A stretch of 54,241 nucleotides of DNA from an uncultured Bacteroidales bacterium. Its GTDB lineage: Bacteria > Bacteroidota > Bacteroidia > Bacteroidales > Bacteroidaceae. A model generated the notes under the pieces. That model saw only the letters and a list, made by a program, of their open reading frames with translations, was not told the origin of the DNA and did not search any database. This document shows, in pieces, positions 8,768 to 17,824 of this stretch (its first letter is position 1; every line of letters begins with the position of its first letter). The position numbers and the translations under genes are program-made. The DNA lies in assembly GCA_902802815.1 (NCBI GenBank), contig CADCNQ010000016.1:1-54241 (forward strand). The letters are read 5' to 3'.

Positions 8768-9874
8768 CTATTTCTCCTCACCGACGAAAATTGCCACGCG
8801 GCTCTTCTCGTTGTCACCGTAAGGCATCACTGTGTCACCCTTGGAATCCACAGTGATACGGCTTGCGTCGATGCCACCGTCGATGAGGGCCTTTGCCACA
8901 GCTTCGGCTCTGCCGCGAGCATACACTGCATTCTTCTCTGCATTACCAGTACCGGCATCAGCATGTCCGGTGACGGTGGCCGTTGCAGTGGGGTGAGACT
9001 TCATCCATGCGATGACGTCGTCTATCTTGGAGCGCTCACCGGCCTCCACATCAGTCTTGGCGATGGAGAAGAAGATATCCTTCTGCAGCTGCTCAAGCTT
9101 CTTGGGCTGCACCACAGGAGCGTCGGTTACCACCTCGGCTTCCCTGTCCTCTTCAAACTCCTCCACAGGAGCAATAACCACGGGCTCGGTGTGGGGCTTC
9201 TTCTTGTAACCGAAACGGTAGGCAAAACCGACTTGCGCCGTAATCTGCCAGTCGTCACAGTCAGACCTCTTGCTGTTGAAACGGTCGTGCAGACTGTTGG
9301 CGTCGGCTTCGATGTTCATACTCCAGTGCTTGTTAATCTTGTAGTCCACCATGACACCTAAACGCAAATTGTGGCTGAACTTGGTGCCCGTCCACGCATC
9401 GGTGAGAGCATCCCTGCCCACAGCTCTGTTGATATCGGTGGCATCGTCATTGTTCCATGCTGTGTTCAGACCGATACCGGCAATGGCGTACACACCCCAG
9501 GGAGTGGTCTTCAGCGAGGGAATGAATCCCAGCACGTTGAGCATCAGGTCGATGTTGGCCGTAATGTAGTTGTAGTCGTAGCGGTATTCCCTGTCAGGCT
9601 GTGTCAGACCTCCCTTACTCCAAGCACCGTTCACATGGAAACGGGCTCCGAAGGCGCGAGTGAACATGGCACCGAAACTGGCACTGGCCGTACCCGTGAT
9701 GATATCCGACTGGGGATAGTTGGTGAGAGTGGTCTGCATACCGCCCTGCAAGCCTACAAACATGTAGGGATAGGGCTTGTAATCCAAATCACCGTCGTCT
9801 TCCGTTTGAGCGGAAACTGTCATGGAAACACAGAGAGCCATGAGCAACATGGCATAAAACTTCTTAATCTTCAT
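8768..9874 (-). CDS. OmpA-family outer-membrane protein
   Basis: A 368-aa protein from ATG at 9874, chosen because a signal peptide (MKIKKFYAMLLMALCVSMTVSAQ) begins there and the promoter lies just upstream; the longer ORF to 10009 would start upstream of the promoter. Residues about 35-240 look like an eight-strand beta-barrel (alternating aromatic residues, WSMNIEADAN, VGFAYRFGYKK). A proline/acid linker follows, then a C-terminal OmpA-like peptidoglycan-binding domain (about 265-368) with TVTGHADAGTG, NAVYARGRAEAV and NEKSRVAIF. It probably bridges outer membrane and cell wall. First gene of the CHASE2-FecR-CHAT operon, 17 nt before the CHASE2 gene, so its barrel or wall contact may be what the system monitors; that last point is inference. 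Confidence 0.9.
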   Translation of the reverse strand: MKIKKFYAMLLMALCVSMTVSAQTEDDGDLDYKPYPYMFVGLQGGMQTTLTNYPQSDIITGTASASFGAMFTRAFGARFHVNGAWSKGGLTQPDREYRYDYNYITANIDLMLNVLGFIPSLKTTPWGVYAIAGIGLNTAWNNDDATDINRAVGRDALTDAWTGTKFSHNLRLGVMVDYKINKHWSMNIEADANSLHDRFNSKRSDCDDWQITAQVGFAYRFGYKKKPHTEPVVIAPVEEFEEDREAEVVTDAPVVQPKKLEQLQKDIFFSIAKTDVEAGERSKIDDVIAWMKSHPTATATVTGHADAGTGNAEKNAVYARGRAEAVAKALIDGGIDASRITVDSKGDTVMPYGDNEKSRVAIFVGEEK

Positions 9875-9908
9875 GGTTGAATCGTTTGTTGTTTTCAATA
9901 TTCGTGTG

Positions 9909-9940
9909 CAAAAATACGTTAAAATCCGTTCTTCAACAAA
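9909..9940 (-). promoter_or_regulatory. Promoter of the OmpA-CHASE2-FecR-CHAT operon
   Basis: The reverse strand shows TTTG (9937-9940), a 20-nt spacer, then TATTTTTG (9909-9916). This is a full match to the Bacteroidetes sigma-ABfr consensus (TTTG-N19-21-TAnnTTTG). The expected start is near 9903, giving a leader of about 28 nt. Confidence 0.8.
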
Positions 9941-9997
9941 AAAAACGGGAAAAACGCCACAAAAAATGTTAAAAATTACATTTTTACCCCTAAAAAC

Positions 9998-10040
9998 CTC
10001 AACTCTCAACTCTCAACTCTCAACTTTTTTCGTACATTTG
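9998..10040 (+). promoter_or_regulatory. ssrA promoter with 4 x 7-bp repeat array
   Basis: TACATTTG at 10033-10040 is the -7 box. It is preceded by TTTTTCG and four exact copies of CTCAACT (9998-10025). The expected -33 position falls inside the array rather than on a TTTG box. Transcription would begin about 40 nt before the mature tmRNA 5' end. Confidence 0.6.
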
Positions 10041-10087
10041 CGTCCACATTCAGCGGAATGTCGCTGTTTTTACATAAAAAAACTATT

Positions 10088-10485
10088 GGGGCTGACTGGA
10101 TTTGACAGCAGACTGATAGTCAGTGTAAGCACGCAGAGAGTTGCTGGCCGCTCTCTATAATCAATGACTTGCAAAGATTTATCTGGCGAACGTGAATACG
10201 CTCTCGCTGCCTAACCGAAGTATAGTAGGTTGGCTCAATCTCGGCACCAGGTGCTGAGACGAGATGTCACCCCGGGACTAACCGCTCCGAAGCACCCGGA
10301 TACCGTGGCACAGCAAAATCGGAGCTGGCCCGTCAAGGCCTCGCTTGTCGGGTGAGATTTCAGAGGATAAGGTGTTGCTTGGTGGTCCAGGTCTTGGCAA
10401 TGCACGAAAAACGAAGGCTGGAATAAGCGTGTAGAAAGCTCTGGTTGTCTCTGTTTGGACGAGGGTTCGATCCCCTCCAGCTCCA
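10088..10485 (+). ncRNA. ssrA: Transfer-messenger RNA (tmRNA)
   Basis: tmRNA rescues stalled ribosomes by trans-translation. The 5' end GGGGCTGACTGGATTTGACA is the conserved tRNA-like start, and GAGGGTTCGATCCCCTC followed by CAGCTCCA closes the T arm and acceptor stem. The acceptor pairs GGGGCT with AGCTCC (one G-U). CCA is not encoded and must be added. The tag reading frame at 10185-10214 encodes GEREYALAA followed by TAA, very close to the Bacteroidales tags I recall, such as GETNYALAA. ORFs antisense to this RNA are not genes. Confidence 0.95.
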
Positions 10486-10507
10486 CTTCGGGATTCCCAC
10501 CCTCACA

Positions 10508-11761
10508 TTACCACAGAACCGATAAGTCCAGTTTTCGCGGAGAAATGAAACGTTTCCCCGCCAGGGACAGTTCTGCGGCATGGAGCATGAGACGCGCTGA
10601 CGGTGTGCCGTAGAGGCGGTCTCCTATTATCGGGTTGTTCAGCCCCTCGGGATGGGCGCAGTGCACACGAAGTTGATGTGTGCGGCCTGTATAGGGAAAA
10701 AGATGCACCAGAGCGTGCCCCTGCACATTATCCACCACGCGACAATGAGTAAACGCCTTCTTGCCGAACTGCTCCGAAACCATCTGACGGGGACGGTTTG
10801 TGATGTCCGGGCAAAGAGGAAGGTTTATATCGTATTCCTCACCCACGGGCATCTCGTGCTCCAAAAAGGCCTCGTAGCGCTTCTCCACCTGACGGCTCTC
10901 AAAAAGACGGTGCAGAGCACTCTGTTCCTTCGCATCTTTGGCAAGCAGCATCAGTCCGGAAGTGTCCTGATCCAGCCGGTGCACCGGCAGAAGTCCTGTG
11001 AGGCTCTCCACCGACGGAAGAAATTCCTTGCCCGGAACGGAGAGAAGACCGCTCGGCTTGTCCACAAGAAGAACACGTTCGTCTTCATAAACGGTCAACA
11101 GCTGCGGCACAAGGGCTTCGTAGGAAACCATGCGGGGGTCGCTCTCCACATTCAAACCCTGTAGCATGAATTCCAGTATCGGACGGCAGCGCATCGTACA
11201 GGGCGGGCAGAATTCTCCCGTCGCAGCATCCCACTCTGCAACCGCAAGGGGTGTGAGGCCGCGACGATAGGCCTCCTGGAGAAGTTTGGGCGCGCAGCAG
11301 TCTCCCTGTCCGCTCATACATTTTGAGAACGGAACAATGTCGGGAAGCGAACGCTCCTCACCGCGGGCATTGAGGAAACGGTACTGACTGAAAAGCCATC
11401 GCTGCAATGCCTGCGAACGGACTTTGCGCTCGTGACGCAAACGGCAACCCTCCTCACTGCAGTGCGAAGTGTCTTCCTTCAACACCGCAAGCCGTCTGTT
11501 TATAGCGGAAATCTCTGCTTCTTCCTGCAGGAAATACGAACCGGGATGCATGACGTCAAAGACAGGAGGAACAAATCCCTCCTGAATGGTGCTGCCCCCA
11601 AGAGTTCCGGAAAAGGCCGCCAGAAAGCCTCCGTCGTATAACAGCACACCGAGCGTCTTACCCTGCCGGAGCTCCACCTGCCACCGGGGGTTGGCACGCA
11701 AGCGTCTCATCACCGACTCCATCGCAGGACGGCAAGCCTCGTCAAACGTAAAAATCTTCAT
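10508..11761 (-). CDS. RluA-family pseudouridine synthase
   Basis: A 417-aa protein that would isomerise uridine to pseudouridine in rRNA or tRNA. The catalytic domain occupies roughly residues 210-417: LLVDKPSGLLSVPG, then the signature HRLDQDTSGLMLLAKD with the catalytic Asp, KRYEAFLE, and TGRTHQLRVH near the end. The N-terminal 200 residues are an extra domain with a Cys-rich segment (CSEEGC, CCAPKL, CPPCTMRC) that could bind a metal or RNA; extended RluA proteins like this are usual in Bacteroidetes. Target site unknown. It overlaps the upstream WbqC-like gene by 4 bp, so the two are co-transcribed. Confidence 0.9.
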   Translation of the reverse strand: MKIFTFDEACRPAMESVMRRLRANPRWQVELRQGKTLGVLLYDGGFLAAFSGTLGGSTIQEGFVPPVFDVMHPGSYFLQEEAEISAINRRLAVLKEDTSHCSEEGCRLRHERKVRSQALQRWLFSQYRFLNARGEERSLPDIVPFSKCMSGQGDCCAPKLLQEAYRRGLTPLAVAEWDAATGEFCPPCTMRCRPILEFMLQGLNVESDPRMVSYEALVPQLLTVYEDERVLLVDKPSGLLSVPGKEFLPSVESLTGLLPVHRLDQDTSGLMLLAKDAKEQSALHRLFESRQVEKRYEAFLEHEMPVGEEYDINLPLCPDITNRPRQMVSEQFGKKAFTHCRVVDNVQGHALVHLFPYTGRTHQLRVHCAHPEGLNNPIIGDRLYGTPSARLMLHAAELSLAGKRFISPRKLDLSVLW

Positions 11762-12294
11762 AAGTAGAAAACAGACTCCGGCCCCATATTGAACAGCAGA
11801 TCCACGATGCTTAAATCATCCAGGAATCCATGACGCGAGGCAAACTGCTGATAATATGCCCCTTCACGGCGGGCGCAGTTCTCCAAGACCGCACCCGACT
11901 CCGGAGAAATACCCAGCAGAGACAACACTGTGTCCTGTAAAGCTGCGTTGAAATCTGTCAAAAAACGATAGTTACCCTCATCGTAAAACGGACGGAAATC
12001 CTCCTCGTAATAGTCGAAGAACGGAGTCTGCCGATAGGAAGAACACAGAGCATTCCAATGCTGGTGACGCCACGAGCCGTGCTCCGAAATGACAATGTCG
12101 CGGGTGAGGGCACCGGGAACGGGATGCACCACCGGTATGGTGAGCGTCAACGCTCCGGACGGCGAGTCGATATAACAGCGGTTGCGCAACGTCTGTTTCT
12201 GCCAGCGGTCGTCTGCATCACACACGAAAGAAAGGGGACGGGTGCGGAGCATCTGTCGGTAGTGGGAGACGGGGGCAAGATAAGCTGTGTGCAT
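11758..12294 (-). CDS. WbqC-family protein
   Basis: A 178-aa protein of the WbqC-like family, known from O-antigen clusters and, in Bacteroidetes, from loci near signal peptidase genes; its biochemical role is not settled. Family features visible: a start with a YLAPVSHYRQM segment, WQKQTLRNRCYI (usually 'qkqs.rNRc.I'), LTIPV, and the central SWRHQHWNALCSSYRQTPFFDYY motif. No signal peptide or membrane helix, so cytoplasmic. It heads a two-gene unit with the RluA-type synthase and is divergent from the acetyltransferase gene at 12451. Confidence 0.85.
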   Translation of the reverse strand: MHTAYLAPVSHYRQMLRTRPLSFVCDADDRWQKQTLRNRCYIDSPSGALTLTIPVVHPVPGALTRDIVISEHGSWRHQHWNALCSSYRQTPFFDYYEEDFRPFYDEGNYRFLTDFNAALQDTVLSLLGISPESGAVLENCARREGAYYQQFASRHGFLDDLSIVDLLFNMGPESVFYL

Positions 12295-12332
12295 TGACAG
12301 GTGAGAGTTGACCGGTAGGCCTGTTTTCCGGG

Positions 12333-12340
12333 CAAAAGTA
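12333..12340 (-). promoter_or_regulatory. -7 box for the WbqC-rluA unit
   Basis: TACTTTTG on the reverse strand fits TAnnTTTG and lies 39 nt upstream of the WbqC start codon. No clear TTTG is visible 19-21 nt further upstream; that stretch is A/T-rich. Confidence 0.55.
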
Positions 12341-12394
12341 GGAAAAAAAACAGTCTTTTTCGAAAAAAAAGCGTTTTTTTACCCAAAATCTCTC

Positions 12395-12442
12395 AACTTT
12401 AAACTTTAAACTTTAAACTTTGAACTTTTTTTCGTATCTTTG
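12395..12442 (+). promoter_or_regulatory. Promoter with 5 x 7-bp array, near-leaderless gene start
   Basis: Five units of AACTTTA and its variants (12395-12429) run into TTTCG and the -7 box TATCTTTG (12435-12442). The ATG of the downstream gene is at 12451, only 8 nt after the box, so the transcript would have almost no 5' leader. Confidence 0.6.
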
Positions 12443-12450
12443 CGCCCGAT

Positions 12451-13596
12451 ATGTCCGAGGTTTTAATTCAGAAAGTTAACGGAAAACGGGATTTGAAGCG
12501 TTTTGTGCGATTCAATGCCGACCTGTATCGGGACTGCCCATGGGCGGTGCCCGACTTTATGGAAGATACCCTCGAGACATTCTCCCTGAAGGATAATGCT
12601 GCGTTTGAGTTCTGCCGCGCGGAGTGGTTTCTCGCCTACAAGGACAACCGTGTGGTGGGTCGCGTGGTGGCTTTCATCAACGAGCGCGCCAATGCCCGCT
12701 GGAACCGCAAGAGTGTGCGCTTCGGATGGATTGACTTTATCGACGATGAGAACGTGAGCCGTGCACTGTTGGACGCTGTGGCAAATTGGGGACGGGAACA
12801 CGGTATGACAGAGATGCACGGACCGCTCGGTTTTACCGATATGGACCCGGAAGGCATGCTGATAGAGGGTTTCGACCAGCTCAGCACGATATCCACTATC
12901 TACAACTATCCCTACTACCCCGTTCACTTCGAGCACTATGGTATGCAGAAGGAGACGGACTGGGTGCAGCGCCATATCGCCATGCCGAGCAAGGGCAACG
13001 CCGGATGGGAACGCTATGCCCGTGTGGCAAGCATGGCAAGCAAGCGCTATGGGCTGAGTGTGCATAAATTCAAGTCGAAAAAGGAAATCTGGGAAGGCAG
13101 GTATGATTTCAAGTTCTTTGAGACAATAAATAAGAGTTATGCCTCCCTGTTCGGCTACAGCGAAATGACAGACCGCCAGATGAGGAGTTACGCGGAGCGC
13201 TATCTGCGTTTCGTTGACCTGCGGCTGCTGAGCATCATAGAAAACAGCAAGGGAGAAGTGGTAGCTGCGGCTGCATGTATGCCGTCGCTGTCGCGTGCAA
13301 TGCAGAAAGCAAGGGGACGCCTGTTCCCCTGGGGATGGTGGCACATCCTGAAGGCTCTCTATATCAAGCATGACGAAACGCTCGACATGCTGCTCATCGG
13401 GGTGGTGCCGGAATATCAGGACAAGGGGGCTGTGACACTTATCTTTGCCGACCTCATACCGCAAATACTCAAACTGGGATTCAAATGGGGCGAGGTGCAT
13501 CCGCAGCTGGAAGACAATACACGCGGCCTGGGTATTTGGGATGTTTTCGAAAACACCATACACAAACGTCGTAGAGCATGGAAGAAAACGATATAA
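12451..13596 (+). CDS. YghO-like N-acetyltransferase-fold protein
   Basis: A 381-aa protein resembling E. coli YghO and its Bacteroidetes relatives, which carry a GNAT-like fold and have no established substrate. Visible features: [19 protein letters not shown] (typical GNAT strands beta2-beta4, about residues 65-85), a conserved [19 protein letters not shown] block (about 125-145), and [19 protein letters not shown], which resembles the acetyl-CoA loop (about 312-331). No signal peptide. It is preceded by a near-leaderless promoter and its 3' end overlaps parE by 19 bp, so it is translated as the first gene of a parE-coaD-S41 run. Confidence 0.75.
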   Translation: MSEVLIQKVNGKRDLKRFVRFNADLYRDCPWAVPDFMEDTLETFSLKDNAAFEFCRAEWFLAYKDNRVVGRVVAFINERANARWNRKSVRFGWIDFIDDENVSRALLDAVANWGREHGMTEMHGPLGFTDMDPEGMLIEGFDQLSTISTIYNYPYYPVHFEHYGMQKETDWVQRHIAMPSKGNAGWERYARVASMASKRYGLSVHKFKSKKEIWEGRYDFKFFETINKSYASLFGYSEMTDRQMRSYAERYLRFVDLRLLSIIENSKGEVVAAAACMPSLSRAMQKARGRLFPWGWWHILKALYIKHDETLDMLLIGVVPEYQDKGAVTLIFADLIPQILKLGFKWGEVHPQLEDNTRGLGIWDVFENTIHKRRRAWKKTI

Positions 13597-15602
13597 AGAC
13601 ACAGGACATCTCCGCTTCCGGCGAAACAGTGGCGTACAGTGATGAAAACATACGCCACCTCTCCGATATGGAGCATGTGCGCACCAGGCCCGGCATGTAT
13701 ATCGGTCGTCTGGGTGACGGCAGTCAGACAGAGGACGGTGTCTACGTGTTGCTAAAAGAGGTTATCGACAACAGTATCGACGAATTCAAGATGAACGCCG
13801 GCAAGCGTATTGAGATAGACATTGAAGACCATCTGCGCGCCAGCATCAGAGACTATGGAAGAGGCATTCCCCTCGGCAAACTCGTGGAGGCTGTATCAAT
13901 GCTCAACACCGGAGGTAAATACGACTCCAAGGCTTTTAAGAAAAGCGTGGGACTGAACGGTGTGGGACTCAAAGCGGTGAACGCCCTCTCCAGCCGTTTC
14001 GAAGCACACTCTTTCCGCGACGGAGAAGTGAGACGCACTGTATTTGAAAAAGGCATACTGAAAAGCGACATCACCGAGAAAACCGATGAGGAAAACGGTA
14101 CATATGTCTTCTTCGAACCCGATGATACACTCTTCAAGCACTATCATTTCCAGGATGAGTTCGTGGAGACGATGCTGCGCAACTATACATATCTGAACAC
14201 CGGGCTCACAATCATGCTGGGCGGCAGGCGCATCGTATCAAGAGAAGGACTGTCCGACCTGCTCAACGACCGTATGGACTACGATGCCCTTTACCCTATT
14301 GTGCATCTCAAGGGAGAAGATATCGAAATCGCCTTCACCCACACAAAGCAGAACGGTGAGGAATACTATAGTTTCGTCAACGGTCAGCACACCACGCTTG
14401 GCGGCACTCATCAGGCTGCATTCAAGAAATACATTGCGGAAGTGATACGCGACTATTCCGGCAAACCGCATGATTTCACCGATATACGCAACGGACTCGT
14501 GGCTGCGATATCCATCAACATACAGGAACCTCTCTTTGAGAGTCAGACGAAGGTGAAACTCGGTTCGCTCACCACCATACCCGACGGCGGCATATCCATT
14601 GACAAATTCGTGGGAGACTTCGTCAGGAGCCAAGTGGACAACTATCTCCATAAGAACACCGATGTGGCGGATATCATACTGCAGAAGGTGGCAGAGAGCG
14701 AGAAGATACGCAAGGAAATGGCTGGCGTAGCAAAAAAGGCACGTGAGATGGCAAAGAAGGCGAATCTGCACAACCGTAAGTTGCGCGACTGCCGCATACA
14801 TCTCACCGACCCAAAAGGCGAACTGCGCGAAGAAAGCTGCATCTTCATCACCGAGGGTGACTCTGCCAGCGGCAGCATCACCAAGAGCCGCGATGTCAAT
14901 ACGCAGGCGGTATTCTCGCTGCGAGGCAAACCGCTCAACTGCTACAAACTGACCAAAAAGGTAGTGTACGAGAACGAGGAATTCAACCTCCTGCAAGCTG
15001 CACTTAATATTGAGGACGGACTCGAGGGACTGCGCTACAACAAAGTCATCGTGGCCACCGATGCCGATGACGATGGTATGCACATCCGCCTGCTCATGCT
15101 CACCTTCTTCCTGAAGTTCTTCCCCGAATTGGTGAAGAAAGGACATGTATATATCCTGCAGACACCGCTGTTCAGAGTCCGCGGGCGCAAAACAAAAATC
15201 AATAAGGCAAAACTGAGTGAAATTGAAGCGGAACTCGCTGCCCGCAACAGTTCGGACAACGATATCAGCGAAGACAAGCGCCCCCGCCACCTCAGTGTTT
15301 CGAAGGACTTTGTGACGCAATACTGCTACAACGAAGAAGAGCGCCTGCAGGCCATCGAAGACCTCGGACCGGAACCGGAAATCACGCGATTCAAGGGATT
15401 AGGTGAGATTTCTCCGGAAGAGTTCAAACACTTCATCGGTCCCGACATCCGACTCGACCAGGTCATGCTGCACAAGTCCGACCAAGTGGCAGAACTCCTT
15501 AATTTCTACATGGGCGACAACACTATGGACCGCCAGAATTTCATCATCGACAACCTCGTCATTGAGGAGGATTTGCCGGAAGAAGAGGAGGGCGTAGCAT
15601 GA
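13578..15602 (+). CDS. parE: DNA topoisomerase IV subunit B
   Basis: A 674-aa type IIA topoisomerase ATPase subunit that works with ParC to decatenate chromosomes. The GHKL ATPase part shows [28 protein letters not shown] and [20 protein letters not shown]; the TOPRIM part shows [10 protein letters not shown] and [28 protein letters not shown] lies near the end. The length and the K/E-rich linker ahead of TOPRIM fit Bacteroidetes ParE better than GyrB, which is longer. No parC gene is in the window. The start overlaps the previous gene and the stop overlaps coaD by 4 bp. Confidence 0.92.
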   Translation: MEENDIKTQDISASGETVAYSDENIRHLSDMEHVRTRPGMYIGRLGDGSQTEDGVYVLLKEVIDNSIDEFKMNAGKRIEIDIEDHLRASIRDYGRGIPLGKLVEAVSMLNTGGKYDSKAFKKSVGLNGVGLKAVNALSSRFEAHSFRDGEVRRTVFEKGILKSDITEKTDEENGTYVFFEPDDTLFKHYHFQDEFVETMLRNYTYLNTGLTIMLGGRRIVSREGLSDLLNDRMDYDALYPIVHLKGEDIEIAFTHTKQNGEEYYSFVNGQHTTLGGTHQAAFKKYIAEVIRDYSGKPHDFTDIRNGLVAAISINIQEPLFESQTKVKLGSLTTIPDGGISIDKFVGDFVRSQVDNYLHKNTDVADIILQKVAESEKIRKEMAGVAKKAREMAKKANLHNRKLRDCRIHLTDPKGELREESCIFITEGDSASGSITKSRDVNTQAVFSLRGKPLNCYKLTKKVVYENEEFNLLQAALNIEDGLEGLRYNKVIVATDADDDGMHIRLLMLTFFLKFFPELVKKGHVYILQTPLFRVRGRKTKINKAKLSEIEAELAARNSSDNDISEDKRPRHLSVSKDFVTQYCYNEEERLQAIEDLGPEPEITRFKGLGEISPEEFKHFIGPDIRLDQVMLHKSDQVAELLNFYMGDNTMDRQNFIIDNLVIEEDLPEEEEGVA

Positions 15603-16036
15603 CGGTACTCTTTCCCGGTTCGTTCCATCCGTTCACAAAAGGTCACGCCGACATCGTGGAGCGCGCCCTCGAACTGTTCGACGAGGTGGTCATTGCCATC
15701 GGTGTCAACGTAGAAAAAACGGCCCCACAGTCTGATGCTGCAGAGGCCCATCACCGATTGAAAGCACATTATGCAGACAATCCCAAAGTACGCGTCATAG
15801 AATATTCCGGACTCACTGCAGACCTCTGCAAGAAGTTGCAGATAAAGGCCATCATCCGCGGTGTACGCTCCATGAAGGACTACGAGTACGAGAAACAGAT
15901 GGCAGATATCAACCGCCAGCTCACCGGCGTGGAAACACTTCTGCTTTTTGCCAATCCTGCATACGAAAGTCTTTCGAGCAGTATGGTACGTGAACTTGCC
16001 CACTATGGCAAGGATGTCAGTTCAATGATTATTTAA
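15599..16036 (+). CDS. coaD: Phosphopantetheine adenylyltransferase
   Basis: A 145-aa enzyme that transfers AMP from ATP to 4'-phosphopantetheine, the penultimate step of coenzyme A synthesis. The N-terminal nucleotidyltransferase signature is [19 protein letters not shown]; the usual PGSFDP Asp is His here, as I recall for Bacteroidetes homologues. Further family marks are [20 protein letters not shown] and the [12 protein letters not shown] segment near the C terminus. Length is slightly below the usual 155-165. ATGA overlap with parE indicates coupled translation. Confidence 0.93.
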   Translation: MTVLFPGSFHPFTKGHADIVERALELFDEVVIAIGVNVEKTAPQSDAAEAHHRLKAHYADNPKVRVIEYSGLTADLCKKLQIKAIIRGVRSMKDYEYEKQMADINRQLTGVETLLLFANPAYESLSSSMVRELAHYGKDVSSMII

Positions 16037-16050
16037 TCTATTTATTTGCC

Positions 16051-17610
16051 ATGAAACGCATCTTTCTCCTAATATCTGTTCTCTCGCTGTCGCTGATGAG
16101 CCACTCTCAGGGACTTACAGAGACACAAATGCGCAAACTCTTTGCAGCCGCGCAGAATATCTACGGGCTCTACGTAGATACCGTGGATGGTAAGAAACTC
16201 GTAGAGGATGCCATTCGCGGGATGCTGGAGCACCTCGACCCGCATTCCGCTTACAGCGATGCACAGGAAACCAAGAAACTCAACGAGCCTCTTCAGGGTT
16301 CCTTCGACGGTATCGGCGTACAGTTCAATATGCTGGAGGATACGGTGCTTGTAATACAACCCATTACGAAAGGTCCATCCGAACGCGTTGGTATTATGGC
16401 CGGAGACCGCATCATTTCGTGCAACGACACCATACTGGCCGGCGTGAAGATGAGCCGGGACGAAATCATGCGCCATCTGCGCGGCCCACGCGGCAGTCTC
16501 GCACGTCTCGGAGTGAAACGGGAAGGTATCAAGGAACTGCTCTATTTTGATGTCCGTCGCGACAAGATACCCGTTAATTCCGTCGACGCTGCATTCATGG
16601 TGACCCCGACTATAGGACTCATACGTTTCAACAACTTTGCACAAACCACACACCGCGAAATTATCGATGCCATCGCCCGACTTAAGGCGCAGGGAATGCA
16701 GTCGCTCATTCTCGACCTTACACAGAACGGCGGCGGTTATCTCAATGCCGCAGCAGAAATTGCCAGCGAATTCCTGCCGGAAGGCGATATGATTGTATAC
16801 ACAGAGGGACGCAGCATACCATCCCGTTCCTTCCGCAGTACTGGCGGACAGGCTTTCCAGACAGGACGCATTGCCGTACTCGTGGACGAATATTCCGCTT
16901 CTGCCGCTGAGATACTTTCCGGTGCCATACAGGATCAGGACCGCGGTCTCGTCATCGGACGCCGCACATTCGGCAAAGGACTCGTGCAATGGCCTATCGA
17001 AATGCCAGACGGCAGTATGATACGTCTCACCGTGTCGCGCTACTACACTCCCTCCGGACGCTGCATACAGAAACCCTACGAGAAAGGTAAGCAGAAGGAA
17101 TATCACATGGATGTCATCCATCGCTATAACAACGGCGAACTGACCAACGCAGATTCTATCCATTTCCCCGACTCCCTGAAATACCACACCCTGCGCAAGG
17201 GACGCGTTGTGTATGGCGGTGGCGGTGTGATGCCGGATATTTTCGTGCCGCTCGACACGACGCGCTACACGAAGACATATCGCCAGATAATGGCAAAGAG
17301 CATCATCATTAATCAGAATCTGCGCTATTTGGATCACAACCGTGCATCACTCAAGGCAAAATATCCCGATTTCGAAACTTTCCGCAAAAATTTCACCGTA
17401 CCCGCATCTCTCATAGACGGTATCTACAAGGAAGCGGAAAAGCAGAAAATAGAATGTCCCAAGGAAGAGCGCGAACAGACTGTATCGCGTCTCACACAAA
17501 TGCTGAAGGCACTTATTGCACGAGACATCTGGGATATGAGCGAATATTTCTCCATCATCTATGAAGACGATCCCATCGTCCTCAAGGCCATAGAGAAACT
17601 TTCAGAATAA
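16051..17610 (+). CDS. S41 C-terminal processing protease with PDZ domain
   Basis: A 519-aa protein exported by a signal peptide (MKRIFLLISVLSLSLMSHSQ). A short helical region with MLEHLDPHSAY precedes a PDZ domain (about 85-170; FDGIGVQFNML, ITKGPSERVGIMAGDRI) and an S41 protease core with RFNNFAQTT, LILDLTQNGGGYLNAA, VDEYSASAAEILSGA (catalytic Ser) and GRRTFGKGLVQ (catalytic Lys). It would cleave C-terminal tails of periplasmic or outer-membrane proteins. Starts 14 nt after coaD and ends convergently with the FTR-like gene, 12 nt away. Confidence 0.92.
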   Translation: MKRIFLLISVLSLSLMSHSQGLTETQMRKLFAAAQNIYGLYVDTVDGKKLVEDAIRGMLEHLDPHSAYSDAQETKKLNEPLQGSFDGIGVQFNMLEDTVLVIQPITKGPSERVGIMAGDRIISCNDTILAGVKMSRDEIMRHLRGPRGSLARLGVKREGIKELLYFDVRRDKIPVNSVDAAFMVTPTIGLIRFNNFAQTTHREIIDAIARLKAQGMQSLILDLTQNGGGYLNAAAEIASEFLPEGDMIVYTEGRSIPSRSFRSTGGQAFQTGRIAVLVDEYSASAAEILSGAIQDQDRGLVIGRRTFGKGLVQWPIEMPDGSMIRLTVSRYYTPSGRCIQKPYEKGKQKEYHMDVIHRYNNGELTNADSIHFPDSLKYHTLRKGRVVYGGGGVMPDIFVPLDTTRYTKTYRQIMAKSIIINQNLRYLDHNRASLKAKYPDFETFRKNFTVPASLIDGIYKEAEKQKIECPKEEREQTVSRLTQMLKALIARDIWDMSEYFSIIYEDDPIVLKAIEKLSE

Positions 17611-17622
17611 GAAAGCTGTCTT

Positions 17623-17820
17623 TCAGCCCTCTACCTTTAAATACAGGTTGCAGTGACAAACGTCCTTTTCGCGGTAGTCACTGCAGGGACAATGTTTGTC
17701 CACGCTATCATTATGGCAAGGGCACTCGCCACCGTTGCGTTCCACACCTTTGAGAATCGCGTTCACCACTTTGTCGCTCGGATTAAGTATCCATCCCTCT
17801 TTACGGAAAATCTGTGTCAT
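17623..17820 (-). CDS. Small ferredoxin-thioredoxin reductase catalytic-chain-like protein
   Basis: A 65-aa protein with three two-Cys motifs in the order CPC-X8-CPC-X8-CHC, then NLYLK. The catalytic chain of ferredoxin-thioredoxin reductase has CPC-X16-CPC-X8-CHC and uses these residues for a 4Fe-4S cluster next to a redox disulfide. The first spacing here is shorter by eight residues. No variable subunit, ferredoxin or thioredoxin gene is nearby, so the electron path is unknown. It starts 4 nt after the mutS stop and is probably translated from the same message. Confidence 0.8.
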   Translation of the reverse strand: MTQIFRKEGWILNPSDKVVNAILKGVERNGGECPCHNDSVDKHCPCSDYREKDVCHCNLYLKVEG

Positions 17821-17824
17821 GTGA

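Noticed and set aside
10235..10581. Two short reverse frames over the tmRNA 3' half
   Set aside because: The sequence is explained by ssrA, and the translations resemble known spurious annotations opposite tmRNA.
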